Shown here: positions 8,821 through 18,059 of the stretch, in pieces
Layout: every line of letters starts with the position of its first letter
Position numbering within the stretch: the first letter of the stretch is position 1
From: Eubacterium sp. UBA3279
GTDB lineage: Bacteria; Bacillota; Clostridia; Lachnospirales; Lachnospiraceae
Assembly: GCA_002361775.1 (NCBI GenBank)
Contig: DETV01000038.1
Location: 1 to 64,000 of the forward strand
Length of the DNA: 64,000 nucleotides
Direction: 5' to 3'
Program-made: the position numbers and the translations under genes
Notes under the pieces: generated by a model
Told to the model about the DNA's origin: nothing
Seen by the model: the letters and a program-made list of their open reading frames with translations, nothing else
Database searches by the model: none

Positions 8821-9906
8821 ATGAACAGCAAATTGAGAGTAGGTATTTTAGGAGCAACAGGAATGGTAGGACAGAGATTTATCTCTCTTTTGGAAAATCA
8901 TCCCTGGTTCGAAGTGGTGACAGTGGCAGCAAGTCCCAGAAGTGCAGGAAAGACTTATGAGGAAGCAGTGGGAGGACGTTGGAAAATGGATACTCCTATG
9001 CCGGAAGCAGTAAAAAAACTGGTAGTCATGAATGTAAATGAAGTGGAGAAGGTTGCTTCTACCGTAGATTTCGTATTCTCTGCTGTTGATATGTCCAAGG
9101 AAGAGATCAAAGCCATCGAAGAAGAATATGCAAAAACAGAAACTCCTGTAGTTTCCAACAACAGCGCTCATCGTTGGACACCGGACGTACCTATGGTAGT
9201 ACCGGAGATCAATCCTGAACATTTTGATGTGATAGAATTCCAGAAAAAACGTCTGGGAACAACAAGAGGATTTATTGCAGTAAAACCAAATTGTTCCATC
9301 CAAAGTTATGCGCCGGTGCTGACTGCCTGGAAGGAATTTGAGCCTTATGAAGTGGTTGCCACCACATATCAGGCAATCTCCGGGGCAGGAAAAACCTTTA
9401 AAGAATGGCCGGAGATGGTGGAAAATATTATTCCTTATATTGGCGGGGAAGAAGAAAAGAGCGAGCAGGAACCATTGAGAATCTGGGGTAAGATTGAAGA
9501 TGGAGTAATCGTAAAAGCAGAGGAACCGAAGATTACCTGTCAGTGTATCCGTGTTCCTGTATTGAACGGTCATACAGCAGCGGTATTCGTAAAATTCCGC
9601 AAAAATCCTACAAAAGAACAGTTGATTGAAAAACTGGTGAACTTTAAAGGGTTCCCACAGGAAGCAGAACTTCCCAGCGCGCCCAAGCAGTTCATTCAGT
9701 ATCTGGAAGAGGATAACCGTCCTCAGGTAAAAGAAGATGTAAATTATGAAAATGGTATGGGAATCAGTGTGGGAAGACTGCGTGAGGATTCTATTTATGA
9801 CTGGAAGTTTGTAGGTCTGTCCCATAACACTGTTCGCGGCGCAGCCGGCGGCGCAGTTTTATGTGCAGAAACTCTGAAAGCAAAAGGATATATTCAGGCA
9901 AAATAA
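8821..9906 (+). CDS. asd: Aspartate-semialdehyde dehydrogenase
   Basis: 361 residues from ATG 8821 (GAGGAG ten bases before); the ATG at 8803 would overlap that site. Makes aspartate semialdehyde from aspartyl phosphate with NADPH, feeding lysine, threonine and methionine. N-terminal 'VGILGATGMVGQRF' is the NADP-binding loop; Cys158 in KPNCSIQ is the catalytic thiol. The PNCS form and overall pattern match the archaeal/fungal-like branch of Asd common in Clostridia rather than the E. coli one. Transcribed on its own. Confidence 0.94.
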   Translation: MNSKLRVGILGATGMVGQRFISLLENHPWFEVVTVAASPRSAGKTYEEAVGGRWKMDTPMPEAVKKLVVMNVNEVEKVASTVDFVFSAVDMSKEEIKAIEEEYAKTETPVVSNNSAHRWTPDVPMVVPEINPEHFDVIEFQKKRLGTTRGFIAVKPNCSIQSYAPVLTAWKEFEPYEVVATTYQAISGAGKTFKEWPEMVENIIPYIGGEEEKSEQEPLRIWGKIEDGVIVKAEEPKITCQCIRVPVLNGHTAAVFVKFRKNPTKEQLIEKLVNFKGFPQEAELPSAPKQFIQYLEEDNRPQVKEDVNYENGMGISVGRLREDSIYDWKFVGLSHNTVRGAAGGAVLCAETLKAKGYIQAK

Positions 9907-9915
9907 TGAAGTCTG

Positions 9916-9949
9916 AAAGCGTATCGGTATCAGGCAGCCGGTACGCTTT
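9916..9949 (+). terminator. Hairpin after asd
   Basis: AAAGCGTATCGG (9916-9927) pairs with CCGGTACGCTTT (9938-9949), one G-T pair. The run after it is CCTCCTTT rather than pure T, so termination may be partial. Confidence 0.5.
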
Positions 9950-10009
9950 CCTCCTTTGCACCAGGGGCAAAGAAAGAACAGCCGGGATGGCATTGGAGGA
10001 TAGGATGAC

Positions 10010-12061
10010 ATGAGCAAATCATTATTTATAGCGGAAAAACCCAGCGTTGCCCAGGAGTTTGCAAAGGCTTTAAAGGTGAAAGCCCAGAGAAAAGACGGGT
10101 ATCTGGAATCAGAAAATACCATTGTGACCTGGTGCGTGGGACATCTGGTGACCATGAGTTATCCGGAAGTTTATGATATGAAATATAAACGCTGGTCTCT
10201 GGAAACCCTTCCCTTTTTACCGGGAGAATTTAAGTATGAAGTGATTCCGTCTGTGAAAAAACAATTTCAGATTGTTCAAAGTCTTCTGAACCGCCCGGAC
10301 GTGAGTACGATTTATGTGTGTACAGACTCGGGACGGGAAGGAGAGTATATTTACCGGCTGGTGGCTCAGATGGCACAGGTGAAAGGTAAACAGGAAAAAA
10401 GGGTGTGGATCGATTCTCAGACAGAAGAGGAAATTATCCGGGGAATCCGGGAAGCAAAGGATCTCAGCGCCTACGATAATCTCAGCGCGTCTGCTTATCT
10501 GCGGGCAAAGGAAGATTATCTTATGGGAATTAATTTTTCACGCCTTCTTACTTTAAAATACGGAAACAGTATTTCTAATTATCTGGGAAGCAAATACCAG
10601 GCCATATCTGTGGGAAGAGTGATGACCTGTGTGTTGGGCATGGTAGTCCGAAGAGAACGAGAAATCCGGAACTTTGTAAAAACCCCATTTTACCGTGTAC
10701 TGGGAAAATTTTCAGTGGAAGGGAAAGAATTTGACGGGGAATGGAGAGCCGTGGAAGAAAGCAGATATTTTCAATCTCCCCTTCTGTATAAAGAAAATGG
10801 ATTTAAAGAAAAAGAAAAAGCAGAAGAACTGCGACAGATTCTGATCACAGACAGTATCAGAGAACAAAAAGAAGAAAAAACAGCATCCATGGAAGCGGTT
10901 ATAGATAAAATAGAAAAAAAGAAAGAAAAGAAAAACCCTCCGCTGCTGTACAATCTGGCAGAACTTCAGAATGATTGTTCCCGTATGTTTAAAATCAGTC
11001 CTGATGAAACACTTCGGGTAGTACAGGAATTATATGAGAAGAAACTGGTCACATATCCACGAACAGACGCCCGGGTATTGTCCACAGCGGTGGCAAAAGA
11101 AATTGCAGGAAATATTCACGGACTTTTGCGATATACACCGATTCAGTCCTTTGCAAACCATATTTTGGAAACAAAAAGCTATCTGGAGATTGAAAAAACA
11201 CGATATGTCAACGATAAACAGATAACAGATCACTATGCGATTATTCCCACAGGGCAGGGACTGGGAAATCTTGGAAGACTTTCTGCGGTTTCTCAAAAGG
11301 TATATCAGGTGATCGTTCGAAGATTTTTAAGTATTTTTTATCCTCCCGCCGTTTATCAGAAAGTAAGCCTTGTGACAGCAGTGGGACAGGAAAAATTATT
11401 TTCCAGTTTTAAGGTACTGGTGGAGGAAGGATATCTGGCAGTGGCAACAGTGGGAAATAAAAAAGAAAATGAAAATTCTTCCGGAAAAGAAGAAAAAACG
11501 GAAGATATGCAGTGTGATGTTTCATTTCTGGAATATCTTCAGAAAATAAAAAAAGGAACCAGAATTCCGGTAAGCGATTATGAAATAAAAGAGGGAGAAA
11601 CATCCCCTCCGAAACGATATAACTCAGGAACGATGATCCTTGCTATGGAAAATGCAGGTCAGCTTATTGAAGATGAAGAACTTCGGGCACAAATTAAAGG
11701 AAGCGGAATCGGAACCAGCGCTACCAGGGCAGAAATATTGAAAAAACTGGTAAATATCAAATATATAGCGCTGAATAAAAAAACGCAGATCATTACGCCC
11801 ACCCAGTTGGGAGAAATGATTTATGAGGTGGTCAATGGTTCGATTCGTTCTTTATTAAATCCGGAACTTACAGCAAGTTGGGAGAAGGGGTTAAATTACG
11901 TGGCAGAAGGTTCCATTACATCAAAAGAATACATGGATAAGCTGGAACATTTTATCCGGGTGCGGGTCAGCGGAGTAATGCAGATGAATAATCAGTACGC
12001 TCTGCGTTCCAGATATGATGCGGTAGCCGGCAATTATAAAAAAGGAGGAAAAACATCATGA
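10010..12061 (+). CDS. topB: DNA topoisomerase III (type IA)
   Basis: 683 residues; GGAGGATAGG precedes ATG 10010. Type IA topoisomerases cut one strand and pass another through, resolving replication and recombination intermediates. Toprim domain begins at 'LFIAEKPSVAQEFAKAL' with the 'TDSGREGE' acidic triad near residue 105; the active-site tyrosine is about Tyr349 in 'VTYPRTDAR'. The C-terminus ends without a zinc-finger block, typical of the short Firmicute TopB. TopB-like enzymes are also common on conjugative elements, but here the neighbours are ordinary chromosomal genes. Overlaps the next gene by four bases. Confidence 0.93.
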   Translation: MSKSLFIAEKPSVAQEFAKALKVKAQRKDGYLESENTIVTWCVGHLVTMSYPEVYDMKYKRWSLETLPFLPGEFKYEVIPSVKKQFQIVQSLLNRPDVSTIYVCTDSGREGEYIYRLVAQMAQVKGKQEKRVWIDSQTEEEIIRGIREAKDLSAYDNLSASAYLRAKEDYLMGINFSRLLTLKYGNSISNYLGSKYQAISVGRVMTCVLGMVVRREREIRNFVKTPFYRVLGKFSVEGKEFDGEWRAVEESRYFQSPLLYKENGFKEKEKAEELRQILITDSIREQKEEKTASMEAVIDKIEKKKEKKNPPLLYNLAELQNDCSRMFKISPDETLRVVQELYEKKLVTYPRTDARVLSTAVAKEIAGNIHGLLRYTPIQSFANHILETKSYLEIEKTRYVNDKQITDHYAIIPTGQGLGNLGRLSAVSQKVYQVIVRRFLSIFYPPAVYQKVSLVTAVGQEKLFSSFKVLVEEGYLAVATVGNKKENENSSGKEEKTEDMQCDVSFLEYLQKIKKGTRIPVSDYEIKEGETSPPKRYNSGTMILAMENAGQLIEDEELRAQIKGSGIGTSATRAEILKKLVNIKYIALNKKTQIITPTQLGEMIYEVVNGSIRSLLNPELTASWEKGLNYVAEGSITSKEYMDKLEHFIRVRVSGVMQMNNQYALRSRYDAVAGNYKKGGKTS

Positions 12062-12729
12062 GTGTGGAAAATATAACCATTGAACAGTTGTATGATTTAA
12101 AGGAAACTATTGCAGGAGAAATTTTCACAGGAAAAACTTATCCCTGGGAAGTACTTCCTCTGATCGGAGAGTTTATTGTAAAACTGGGAAATACTCTGTC
12201 ACCGGAAGAATATGATAAAGTTGGCGATAATATCTGGGTGGCAAAAACAGCCAGTATTGCTCCTACAGCAGCTCTGAATGGTCCCTGCATTATCGGACAG
12301 AATGCCGAGATACGTCAGTGTGCATTTATCCGGGGAAATGCCATTGTGGGGGATGGCGCAGTGGTGGGAAACTCCACAGAATTGAAAAATGTAATTCTTT
12401 TTAACGAAGTTCAGGTACCTCACTATAATTATGTGGGAGATTCTGTTTTAGGATATAAGGCACATATGGGAGCCGGTTCCATAACCTCCAATGTGAAATC
12501 AGATAAAAAACTGGTGGTTGTACACGGGGAAGATTTTGAAGTGGAAACAGGCATGAAAAAATTTGGCGCCATGTTGGGAGATCATGTGGAAGTGGGATGT
12601 AATTCCGTATTAAATCCTGGCACTGTGGTAGGAAGAAATTCCAATATTTATCCGCTGTCCTGTGTACGGGGAGTTGTTCCTGCTGACAGTATATTTAAGA
12701 ACCGACAGGAAATTGTAAGGAAAATCTGA
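12058..12729 (+). CDS. Left-handed beta-helix (hexapeptide-repeat) acyltransferase-like protein
   Basis: 223 residues. A helical N-terminal part (about 1-60) leads into isoleucine/valine-spaced hexapeptide repeats from about 65 to 215 ('IAPTAALNGPCIIGQNAEIRQ' style), the fold of GlmU C-terminal and LpxA-type transferases. It is often annotated as UDP-N-acetylglucosamine pyrophosphorylase-related but lacks the nucleotidyltransferase domain. The ATGA overlap with topB shows co-translation; a functional link with topB is not obvious. Confidence 0.75.
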   Translation: MSVENITIEQLYDLKETIAGEIFTGKTYPWEVLPLIGEFIVKLGNTLSPEEYDKVGDNIWVAKTASIAPTAALNGPCIIGQNAEIRQCAFIRGNAIVGDGAVVGNSTELKNVILFNEVQVPHYNYVGDSVLGYKAHMGAGSITSNVKSDKKLVVVHGEDFEVETGMKKFGAMLGDHVEVGCNSVLNPGTVVGRNSNIYPLSCVRGVVPADSIFKNRQEIVRKI

Positions 12730-12767
12730 GAATAATTCAATTGTAGAGAATTAAATAGTGTTTTATA

Positions 12768-12801
12768 ATAAAAGCATCAGTTTTTTCTGGTGCTTTTATT
12801 T
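12768..12801 (+). terminator. Intrinsic terminator after the topB operon
   Basis: ATAAAAGCATCAG (12768-12780) pairs with CTGGTGCTTTTAT (12787-12799) around a T6 loop. Confidence 0.75.
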
Positions 12802-12832
12802 ATGAAAAAATTTTATTGTGGGAGGAAACAAA

Positions 12833-13546
12833 ATGCTGGAACTTTTTCAGGTGAGTAAATATTATGGAAAAACACTGGCGGCCAAAGATGTAAGTTTTAT
12901 GGTGCCGGATGGAACGATAGGTGTTCTTTTAGGTCCCAATGGAGCAGGAAAATCCACGATTATCAAAAGTATTGCAGGACTTTTGAAGTTTCAGGGGCAG
13001 ATTCAGATTCAGGGAATGGATTCCAGACAGAGGGAGGCAAGGAAGATTTTTGCATATGTTCCGGAAATTCCTGCCATGTATCAGGCATTGACAGTAGCGG
13101 AACATATGGAGTTTATCAAAAGGGCATACCGGCTTCAGACAACGGAGGAAGAGATTCGTGAAATTCTGGAGAGATTTGAACTTTGGGATAAAAAAGATAA
13201 ACTGGGAGATGAACTGTCAAAAGGAATGATGCAGAAGGTAAGTATTTGCTGCGCTTTGATGATTCATCCCAGGGTGATGCTTCTTGATGAACCTATGGTG
13301 GGGTTAGACCCCAAAGCGATCAAAGAATTGAAAATAGTGATACAGGAGCTGAAAGCAGGAGGTACTACGGTGCTGATCAGTACTCATATGCTGGATATGG
13401 TGCAGGAATTGTGGGATATGGTATTTGTAATGGAAAAAGGATCGTTGATTGCCGCTTATAACCGTCAGGAAGTACAGGATCAGGATCTGGATCAATTGTT
13501 TTTCCGGGTGACAGAAGGCAGTGAAGAGACACGCAAGGGGGAATAA
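12833..13546 (+). CDS. ABC exporter ATP-binding protein
   Basis: 237 residues from ATG 12833 (GGGAGGAAAC upstream). Walker A GPNGAGKST (near residue 36), signature LSKGMMQKVS, Walker B MLLDEPMVGLDP and an H-loop 'LISTHMLD' are complete. It belongs to the group of ATPases that pair with large multi-span exporters rather than with binding proteins. Its partner is the membrane protein that starts two bases after its stop codon. What is exported is unknown. Confidence 0.88.
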   Translation: MLELFQVSKYYGKTLAAKDVSFMVPDGTIGVLLGPNGAGKSTIIKSIAGLLKFQGQIQIQGMDSRQREARKIFAYVPEIPAMYQALTVAEHMEFIKRAYRLQTTEEEIREILERFELWDKKDKLGDELSKGMMQKVSICCALMIHPRVMLLDEPMVGLDPKAIKELKIVIQELKAGGTTVLISTHMLDMVQELWDMVFVMEKGSLIAAYNRQEVQDQDLDQLFFRVTEGSEETRKGE

Positions 13547-13547
13547 C

Positions 13548-15119
13548 ATGAGAACGTATGGGTATTTATATGGAAAAATGCTGAAAAACAGGATTCGTAA
13601 GCTGTTTTCCAAACCTGCATCGGTGGTTTATGTAATCTTTTTTACTGTATATTTCGGTTGGCTTGCCTATATGCTGAATGGAATGATGATGGAGGGAAGT
13701 TTCGGAACGAGAGAGAATCTGGTCCGGGTTCTGGCTATGATCACTATTTATTTTACACCGGCGAATTATGTAAGCTATGCCAGGAGAAAGGGGTTGCTGT
13801 TTCTTCCGGGAGATGTTCATTTTCTTTTTAGTTCTCCTGCCAGTCCCAAGATGAATCTTATGTATGTGTATGGAAAAACCCTGTTATCGGTTTTGATCAT
13901 GGGAGTCCTTATGGTGATTCTGGGAATTCACTGGTTTCATGTGGAATGGTGGCGAATGCTCATATATGGAATTCTGTTTTCGGCTGTGGACAGTATTTTA
14001 CAGGGAGCAATCGTTATTTTGCTGTATGGCAATGAAAGAATGGGAACGAGAGGGAACAGATTGTTCAGCATATTTATGTATGGACTGCTGGCTTGTTTTG
14101 TGTTGACAGGGGCATATATTTTCTGGAAGAACGGTATGCACTGGCGGTCTGTACTGGAATTTTTTGACCGGGAGTGGATCACCATGATTCCGTTGATCGG
14201 ATGGGAATTGGCTGTGATGCGGCTGTTGATTTTAGGACCGTCAACTGTCAATGTGGTGTGTACCGTTCTTTATATACTTTCCTTTGTTCTTTTGGTGGTT
14301 CTGGCATGGAAGATGCCCTGTACGGGGCAATACTATGAAGACGCCATGAAGTTTGCGGATGATTATCAGGAAGCAAGAAAAAAGAGTAAAAAAGGCGAAG
14401 TGGCGGTAGTAGGAAAAAAGAAAAAGTATCGAAACGCACAGGTGGTTTATAAAGGAAACGGAGCCAAAGCTATTTTCTACCGTCAACTGCTGGAATACAA
14501 AAAAGAACGATTTTTTATCTTTGGATTTGTCACTCTTTTGTATCTGGCAGGGGGAATCTTTATTGGTTACCTGGGAATTAAGCAGGATTTTGCTTCTCAG
14601 GGAATGATGAAATATTATCTGGTTCCCGGGGTTATGGCATATTTAAGCTTTATAATGAGCAGCTACAAATCGAAATGGGAAAAAGAACTGGAGAATCCTT
14701 ACGTATTTCTCATTCCGGAATCTCCTTTCTGGAAAATGTTCTATGCAACCTGTATTGATCATATCCGGGCGGGAATTCATGGATTTCTGCTGGCATTTCC
14801 TGCCATGCTAGGACTGGGAGCAGAGTTTTGGTATCTTCCTGTTTATGTATTTATTATGATAGGACTGAATGCGTTAAATGTTTACTCTTCCACAGTGTGT
14901 ACTGTGATTTTTGGAAGAGCCATGAGCGAAAATATGGTTCGTTTTTTGAGAATGTTTATGGTGTTATTCATTATTTTGCTGGCTGTTCCGGGAACAGTGA
15001 TCGCTACCATGTGGATGGGAATGTGGGCAGGTATGACTGTTCTGGTAGTATATACCCTGATTTTTTCCGGTCTTCTTGCCTGGGCAGGCTCCCGGTGCTT
15101 TGCCCGGATGGAGGGGTAA
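13548..15119 (+). CDS. Putative ABC exporter membrane protein
   Basis: 523 residues from ATG 13548, with AAGGGGG before it in the end of the ATPase gene. About twelve hydrophobic segments, separated in the middle by a basic loop near residues 270-310 (KKSKKGEVAVVGKKKKY). The two-halves layout matches the 'putative ABC exporter' family of Firmicutes. It forms the channel for the ATPase just upstream. Substrate unknown; members of this group have been linked to drug or peptide efflux only by analogy. Confidence 0.75.
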   Translation: MRTYGYLYGKMLKNRIRKLFSKPASVVYVIFFTVYFGWLAYMLNGMMMEGSFGTRENLVRVLAMITIYFTPANYVSYARRKGLLFLPGDVHFLFSSPASPKMNLMYVYGKTLLSVLIMGVLMVILGIHWFHVEWWRMLIYGILFSAVDSILQGAIVILLYGNERMGTRGNRLFSIFMYGLLACFVLTGAYIFWKNGMHWRSVLEFFDREWITMIPLIGWELAVMRLLILGPSTVNVVCTVLYILSFVLLVVLAWKMPCTGQYYEDAMKFADDYQEARKKSKKGEVAVVGKKKKYRNAQVVYKGNGAKAIFYRQLLEYKKERFFIFGFVTLLYLAGGIFIGYLGIKQDFASQGMMKYYLVPGVMAYLSFIMSSYKSKWEKELENPYVFLIPESPFWKMFYATCIDHIRAGIHGFLLAFPAMLGLGAEFWYLPVYVFIMIGLNALNVYSSTVCTVIFGRAMSENMVRFLRMFMVLFIILLAVPGTVIATMWMGMWAGMTVLVVYTLIFSGLLAWAGSRCFARMEG

Positions 15120-15132
15120 AAACGGGAGCGCA

Positions 15133-15861
15133 TCATTTGCACAAAATAAATGTAATGGCTGCAAAGAGTAACAGATGAACAGGATAAAAAAGATAAAAAA
15201 AGTATTTCAGGGACATCCCCCGTTTGCCGTTATACATCTGTATGGGAAAGAAAGCCAGGCAGGCAGGGGGTTCCCAGATCAGGCTGATACAGCCTGCCAG
15301 TGTGCGAAGACCGGGGTTATAGCGAAACAAATAAAGTACTGTGATCAGAAGCACCCCTTTGTAATCGTAATCTGTGTTCAGAATATAAGCTGAAAAACAT
15401 CCCAGCGAGAAAGCAAGAAGAGACAAGGGAAAAGAAAAGGAGGTTTCTTCTGCTTTTTCCATAGCCCAGATCACCAGAAAACCAATCAGTAAGGTAAAGA
15501 ATACATTTTGATAGCCTTTGTCTGCAAAAGAATGAAAGAGAGCAAGGTCAAAAGGAATTTCGGAAATCAGAGAAAAAAGGAATAAACGGAAGGCGTATTT
15601 AGCTCTGCTTGAGGTATGAAGAAACCCTTCTACCAGAAGAAAACAAAAAATGGGAAATGCAATACGTCCGATAAACCGCATTCCCTGATAAATCTGGTAA
15701 AGAGTCCAGGCAGTAGTATGGGGAACCAGGGGGACAGCGGGAAGAATAAATCCATAATATAAAATACTTGCAGCAAAATGATCGATCGCCATGGCACAAA
15801 TGGCGATTATTTTTAAAGAACTGCCGGAAAGACAGCGAAAATGGTTGACAGATGTGGTCAT
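15133..15861 (-). CDS. TraX family membrane protein
   Basis: 242 residues; AGGAGG four bases before the ATG at 15861. Eight or so membrane segments with the TraX pattern 'LKIIAICAMAIDHFAA' at the N-terminus and 'FRLFLFSLISEIPFDLA' in the middle. TraX of the F plasmid acetylates pilin; the chromosomal homologues of Firmicutes have no demonstrated role, and no pilin gene is nearby. The gene faces the ABC exporter gene with only 13 bases between stop codons. Confidence 0.82.
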   Translation of the reverse strand: MTTSVNHFRCLSGSSLKIIAICAMAIDHFAASILYYGFILPAVPLVPHTTAWTLYQIYQGMRFIGRIAFPIFCFLLVEGFLHTSSRAKYAFRLFLFSLISEIPFDLALFHSFADKGYQNVFFTLLIGFLVIWAMEKAEETSFSFPLSLLAFSLGCFSAYILNTDYDYKGVLLITVLYLFRYNPGLRTLAGCISLIWEPPACLAFFPIQMYNGKRGMSLKYFFYLFYPVHLLLFAAITFILCK

Positions 15862-16027
15862 AAAACCTCCTGAATGTATACCGTGTTGCTATAATAATGG
15901 TTGACAGTAACGAACAAATTAATTTTCAGTATAACACAGTTAAGGGAGATGTCAATCTGCTGAAAACCCATGAAATTTTAAAATAGAGAAAAAAATGAGA
16001 AAAAAAAGCATTTTTTTCTGGACTAAT

Positions 16028-16056
16028 TTGACAGTTTATGCGAAAATAAATATAGT
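16028..16056 (+). promoter_or_regulatory. Strong promoter of the NifU-like/GGGtGRT operon
   Basis: TTGACA (16028-16033), 17-base spacer, TATAGT (16051-16056). The leader contains TGAGAT-ACCT-ATCTCA (16085-16100), a small perfect hairpin or operator. The rest of 15862-16134 is AT-rich; the upstream part must also hold the traX promoter on the other strand, which I could not place. Confidence 0.75.
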
Positions 16057-16134
16057 ATGTAGGCATATTATGAATATGTCTGCATGAGATACCTATCTCA
16101 GAAAAAGTATTTCAAGATTGAAAGGAGTCTTAAC

Positions 16135-16827
16135 ATGATTTATTCACATGAAGTAGAAATGATGTGTCCGGTTTCACAGGGCGTTAATCACGGCGCAGCT
16201 CCAATTCCGGAAGAAGCAAAATGGGTACAGTCCAAGGAAATTAAAGATATTTCCGGTTTAACACACGGTGTAGGCTGGTGTGCGCCACAGCAGGGAGCAT
16301 GTAAGCTGACATTGAATGTAAAAGATGGTATTATCCAGGAAGCTTTGGTGGAGACCCTTGGATGTTCCGGTATGACTCACTCTGCAGCTATGGCTTCTGA
16401 GATCCTGCCAGGAAGAACACTGTTGGAAGCTCTGAATACAGACCTGGTTTGTGATGCTATCAACACAGCTATGAGAGAGCTGTTCCTGCAGATTGTATAC
16501 GGACGTACACAGAGTGCATTCTCTGAAGACGGACTTCCTATCGGTGCTGGTCTGGAAGACCTGGGTAAAGGTCTGAGATCTCAGATTGGAACTATGTATG
16601 GAACTCTGAAAAAAGGTCCTCGTTATCTGGAGATGGCAGAGGGTTATGTAACAGGTATTGCACTGGATGAAGAAGGCTGCATTATCGGTTATCAGTTTGT
16701 AAACCTGGGCAAGATGACTGATTTCATCAAACAGGGCGATGATCCTACAACCGCTTGGGAAAAAGCAAAAGGACAGTATGGCCGTGTTGCAGATGCAGTG
16801 AAAATCATTGACCCACGTAAAGAGTAA
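16135..16827 (+). CDS. NifU-like iron-sulfur cluster assembly scaffold protein
   Basis: 230 residues from ATG 16135 with AAAGGAG upstream; an upstream ATG at 16084 lies in the leader and has no ribosome site. Resembles the N-terminal NifU/IscU scaffold: cysteines in 'GWCAPQQGACKL' (about 45-54), 'LGCSGMTHSA' (about 76) and 'DLVCDA' (about 104) are candidate cluster ligands. Codon use is strongly biased to CTG, GGT, GTT and CGT compared with neighbours, as in highly expressed genes. It pairs with the GGGtGRT gene 48 bases downstream; this pair is conserved in anaerobic Firmicutes, but its exact target is unknown. Confidence 0.8.
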   Translation: MIYSHEVEMMCPVSQGVNHGAAPIPEEAKWVQSKEIKDISGLTHGVGWCAPQQGACKLTLNVKDGIIQEALVETLGCSGMTHSAAMASEILPGRTLLEALNTDLVCDAINTAMRELFLQIVYGRTQSAFSEDGLPIGAGLEDLGKGLRSQIGTMYGTLKKGPRYLEMAEGYVTGIALDEEGCIIGYQFVNLGKMTDFIKQGDDPTTAWEKAKGQYGRVADAVKIIDPRKE

Positions 16828-16875
16828 TGTATTACATAATTCTGCTCACCGCAATATAATAGGAGGATGAAATAA

Positions 16876-17886
16876 ATGGCTTTATTTGAATCATATGAAA
16901 GAAGAATAGATAAAATCAATGCTGTTTTAAACAGCTACGGAATCGCTTCTCTGGAAGAAGCTGAAAAGATCACAAAAGATGCCGGTCTGGATGTTTACAA
17001 TCAGATCAAAGGTATCCAGCCAATCTGTTTTGAAAACGCTTGCTGGGCTTATATCACAGGTGCAGCTATCGCGATCAAAAAAGGATGTACAAGAGCAGCA
17101 GATGCAGCAGCAGCTATCGGTGAAGGTCTGCAGGCATTCTGTATTCCGGGATCTGTAGCAGATCAGCGTAAAGTAGGTCTGGGACATGGTAACCTGGGTA
17201 AAATGCTTCTGGAAGAAGATACAAAATGTTTCGCATTCCTGGCTGGTCATGAGTCTTTTGCAGCAGCAGAAGGAGCTATCGGTATCGCTGAGAAAGCAAA
17301 CAAAGTTCGTAAAGAGCCTCTGCGTGTTATCCTGAACGGTCTTGGAAAAGATGCAGCACAGATCATCGCTCGTATCAACGGATTTACATATGTTGAGACA
17401 GAGTATGATTATCATACAGGCGAATTAAAAGAAGTATTCCGTAAAGCTTATTCTGAAGGACTTCGTGCAAAAGTAAACTGCTACGGCGCTAATGATGTTC
17501 GTGAAGGTGTTGCAATCATGTGGAAAGAAGGCGTTGACGTTTCTATTACAGGTAACTCCACCAACCCAACACGTTTCCAGCATCCGGTTGCAGGTACATA
17601 CAAGAAAGAATGTATCGAAGCTGGAAAGAAATACTTCTCCGTTGCTTCCGGTGGTGGTACAGGACGTACTCTGCATCCAGACAACATGGCAGCAGGTCCT
17701 GCTTCCTACGGTATGACAGATACACTGGGACGTATGCACTCTGATGCACAGTTCGCAGGATCTTCTTCTGTTCCGGCTCACGTAGAGATGATGGGTCTGA
17801 TCGGCGCTGGTAACAACCCAATGGTTGGTATGACTGTTGCTGTTGCAGTTGCTATCGAGGAAGCTGCAAAAGAAGGAAAATTCTAA
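16876..17886 (+). CDS. GGGtGRT protein
   Basis: 336 residues; AGGAGG eight bases before ATG 16876. Named for the glycine-rich motif seen here as SGGGTGRTLHP (residues about 258-268). The sequence is soluble, with a conserved lone 'ICFENACWAY' cysteine segment near residue 54 and no membrane segment. The family is conserved in Clostridia and usually sits beside the NifU-like scaffold gene, as here. Its biochemical role is not established; Fe-S cluster or sulfur handling is the standing guess. The codon bias indicates very high expression. Confidence 0.85.
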   Translation: MALFESYERRIDKINAVLNSYGIASLEEAEKITKDAGLDVYNQIKGIQPICFENACWAYITGAAIAIKKGCTRAADAAAAIGEGLQAFCIPGSVADQRKVGLGHGNLGKMLLEEDTKCFAFLAGHESFAAAEGAIGIAEKANKVRKEPLRVILNGLGKDAAQIIARINGFTYVETEYDYHTGELKEVFRKAYSEGLRAKVNCYGANDVREGVAIMWKEGVDVSITGNSTNPTRFQHPVAGTYKKECIEAGKKYFSVASGGGTGRTLHPDNMAAGPASYGMTDTLGRMHSDAQFAGSSSVPAHVEMMGLIGAGNNPMVGMTVAVAVAIEEAAKEGKF

Positions 17887-17975
17887 GAAAAGCGTATTTT
17901 TAAGGAATATTCAGTGTATAAATCCTGTAGAATCCTTGTGAATCTACCTGTATAATACACAAATCTAAAATAATT

Positions 17976-18020
17976 AAAAAGCTATACTGTGGTCAATAAG
18001 ACTTTTGGTATAGCTTTTTT
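17976..18020 (+). terminator. Intrinsic terminator after GGGtGRT gene
   Basis: AAAAAGCTATAC (17976-17987) and GTATAGCTTTTTT (18008-18020) form a perfect 12-base stem ending in T6. A possible extended -10 (TGTATAAT near 17949-17956) lies just before it, so the hairpin could also act in the brnQ leader. Confidence 0.8.
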
Positions 18021-18059
18021 GATGCAGAAGTAAAAGAACAAGAAGGGGGACATATAAAT

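Noticed and set aside
15862..15935. TTGACA at 15901 with TATAAC at 15930 as a promoter.
   Set aside because: The spacer is 23 bases, too long; the better promoter is at 16028-16056.
16084..16134. Upstream ATG at 16084 as start of the NifU-like protein.
   Set aside because: It lies within the leader hairpin region without a ribosome site; ATG 16135 has AAAGGAG.
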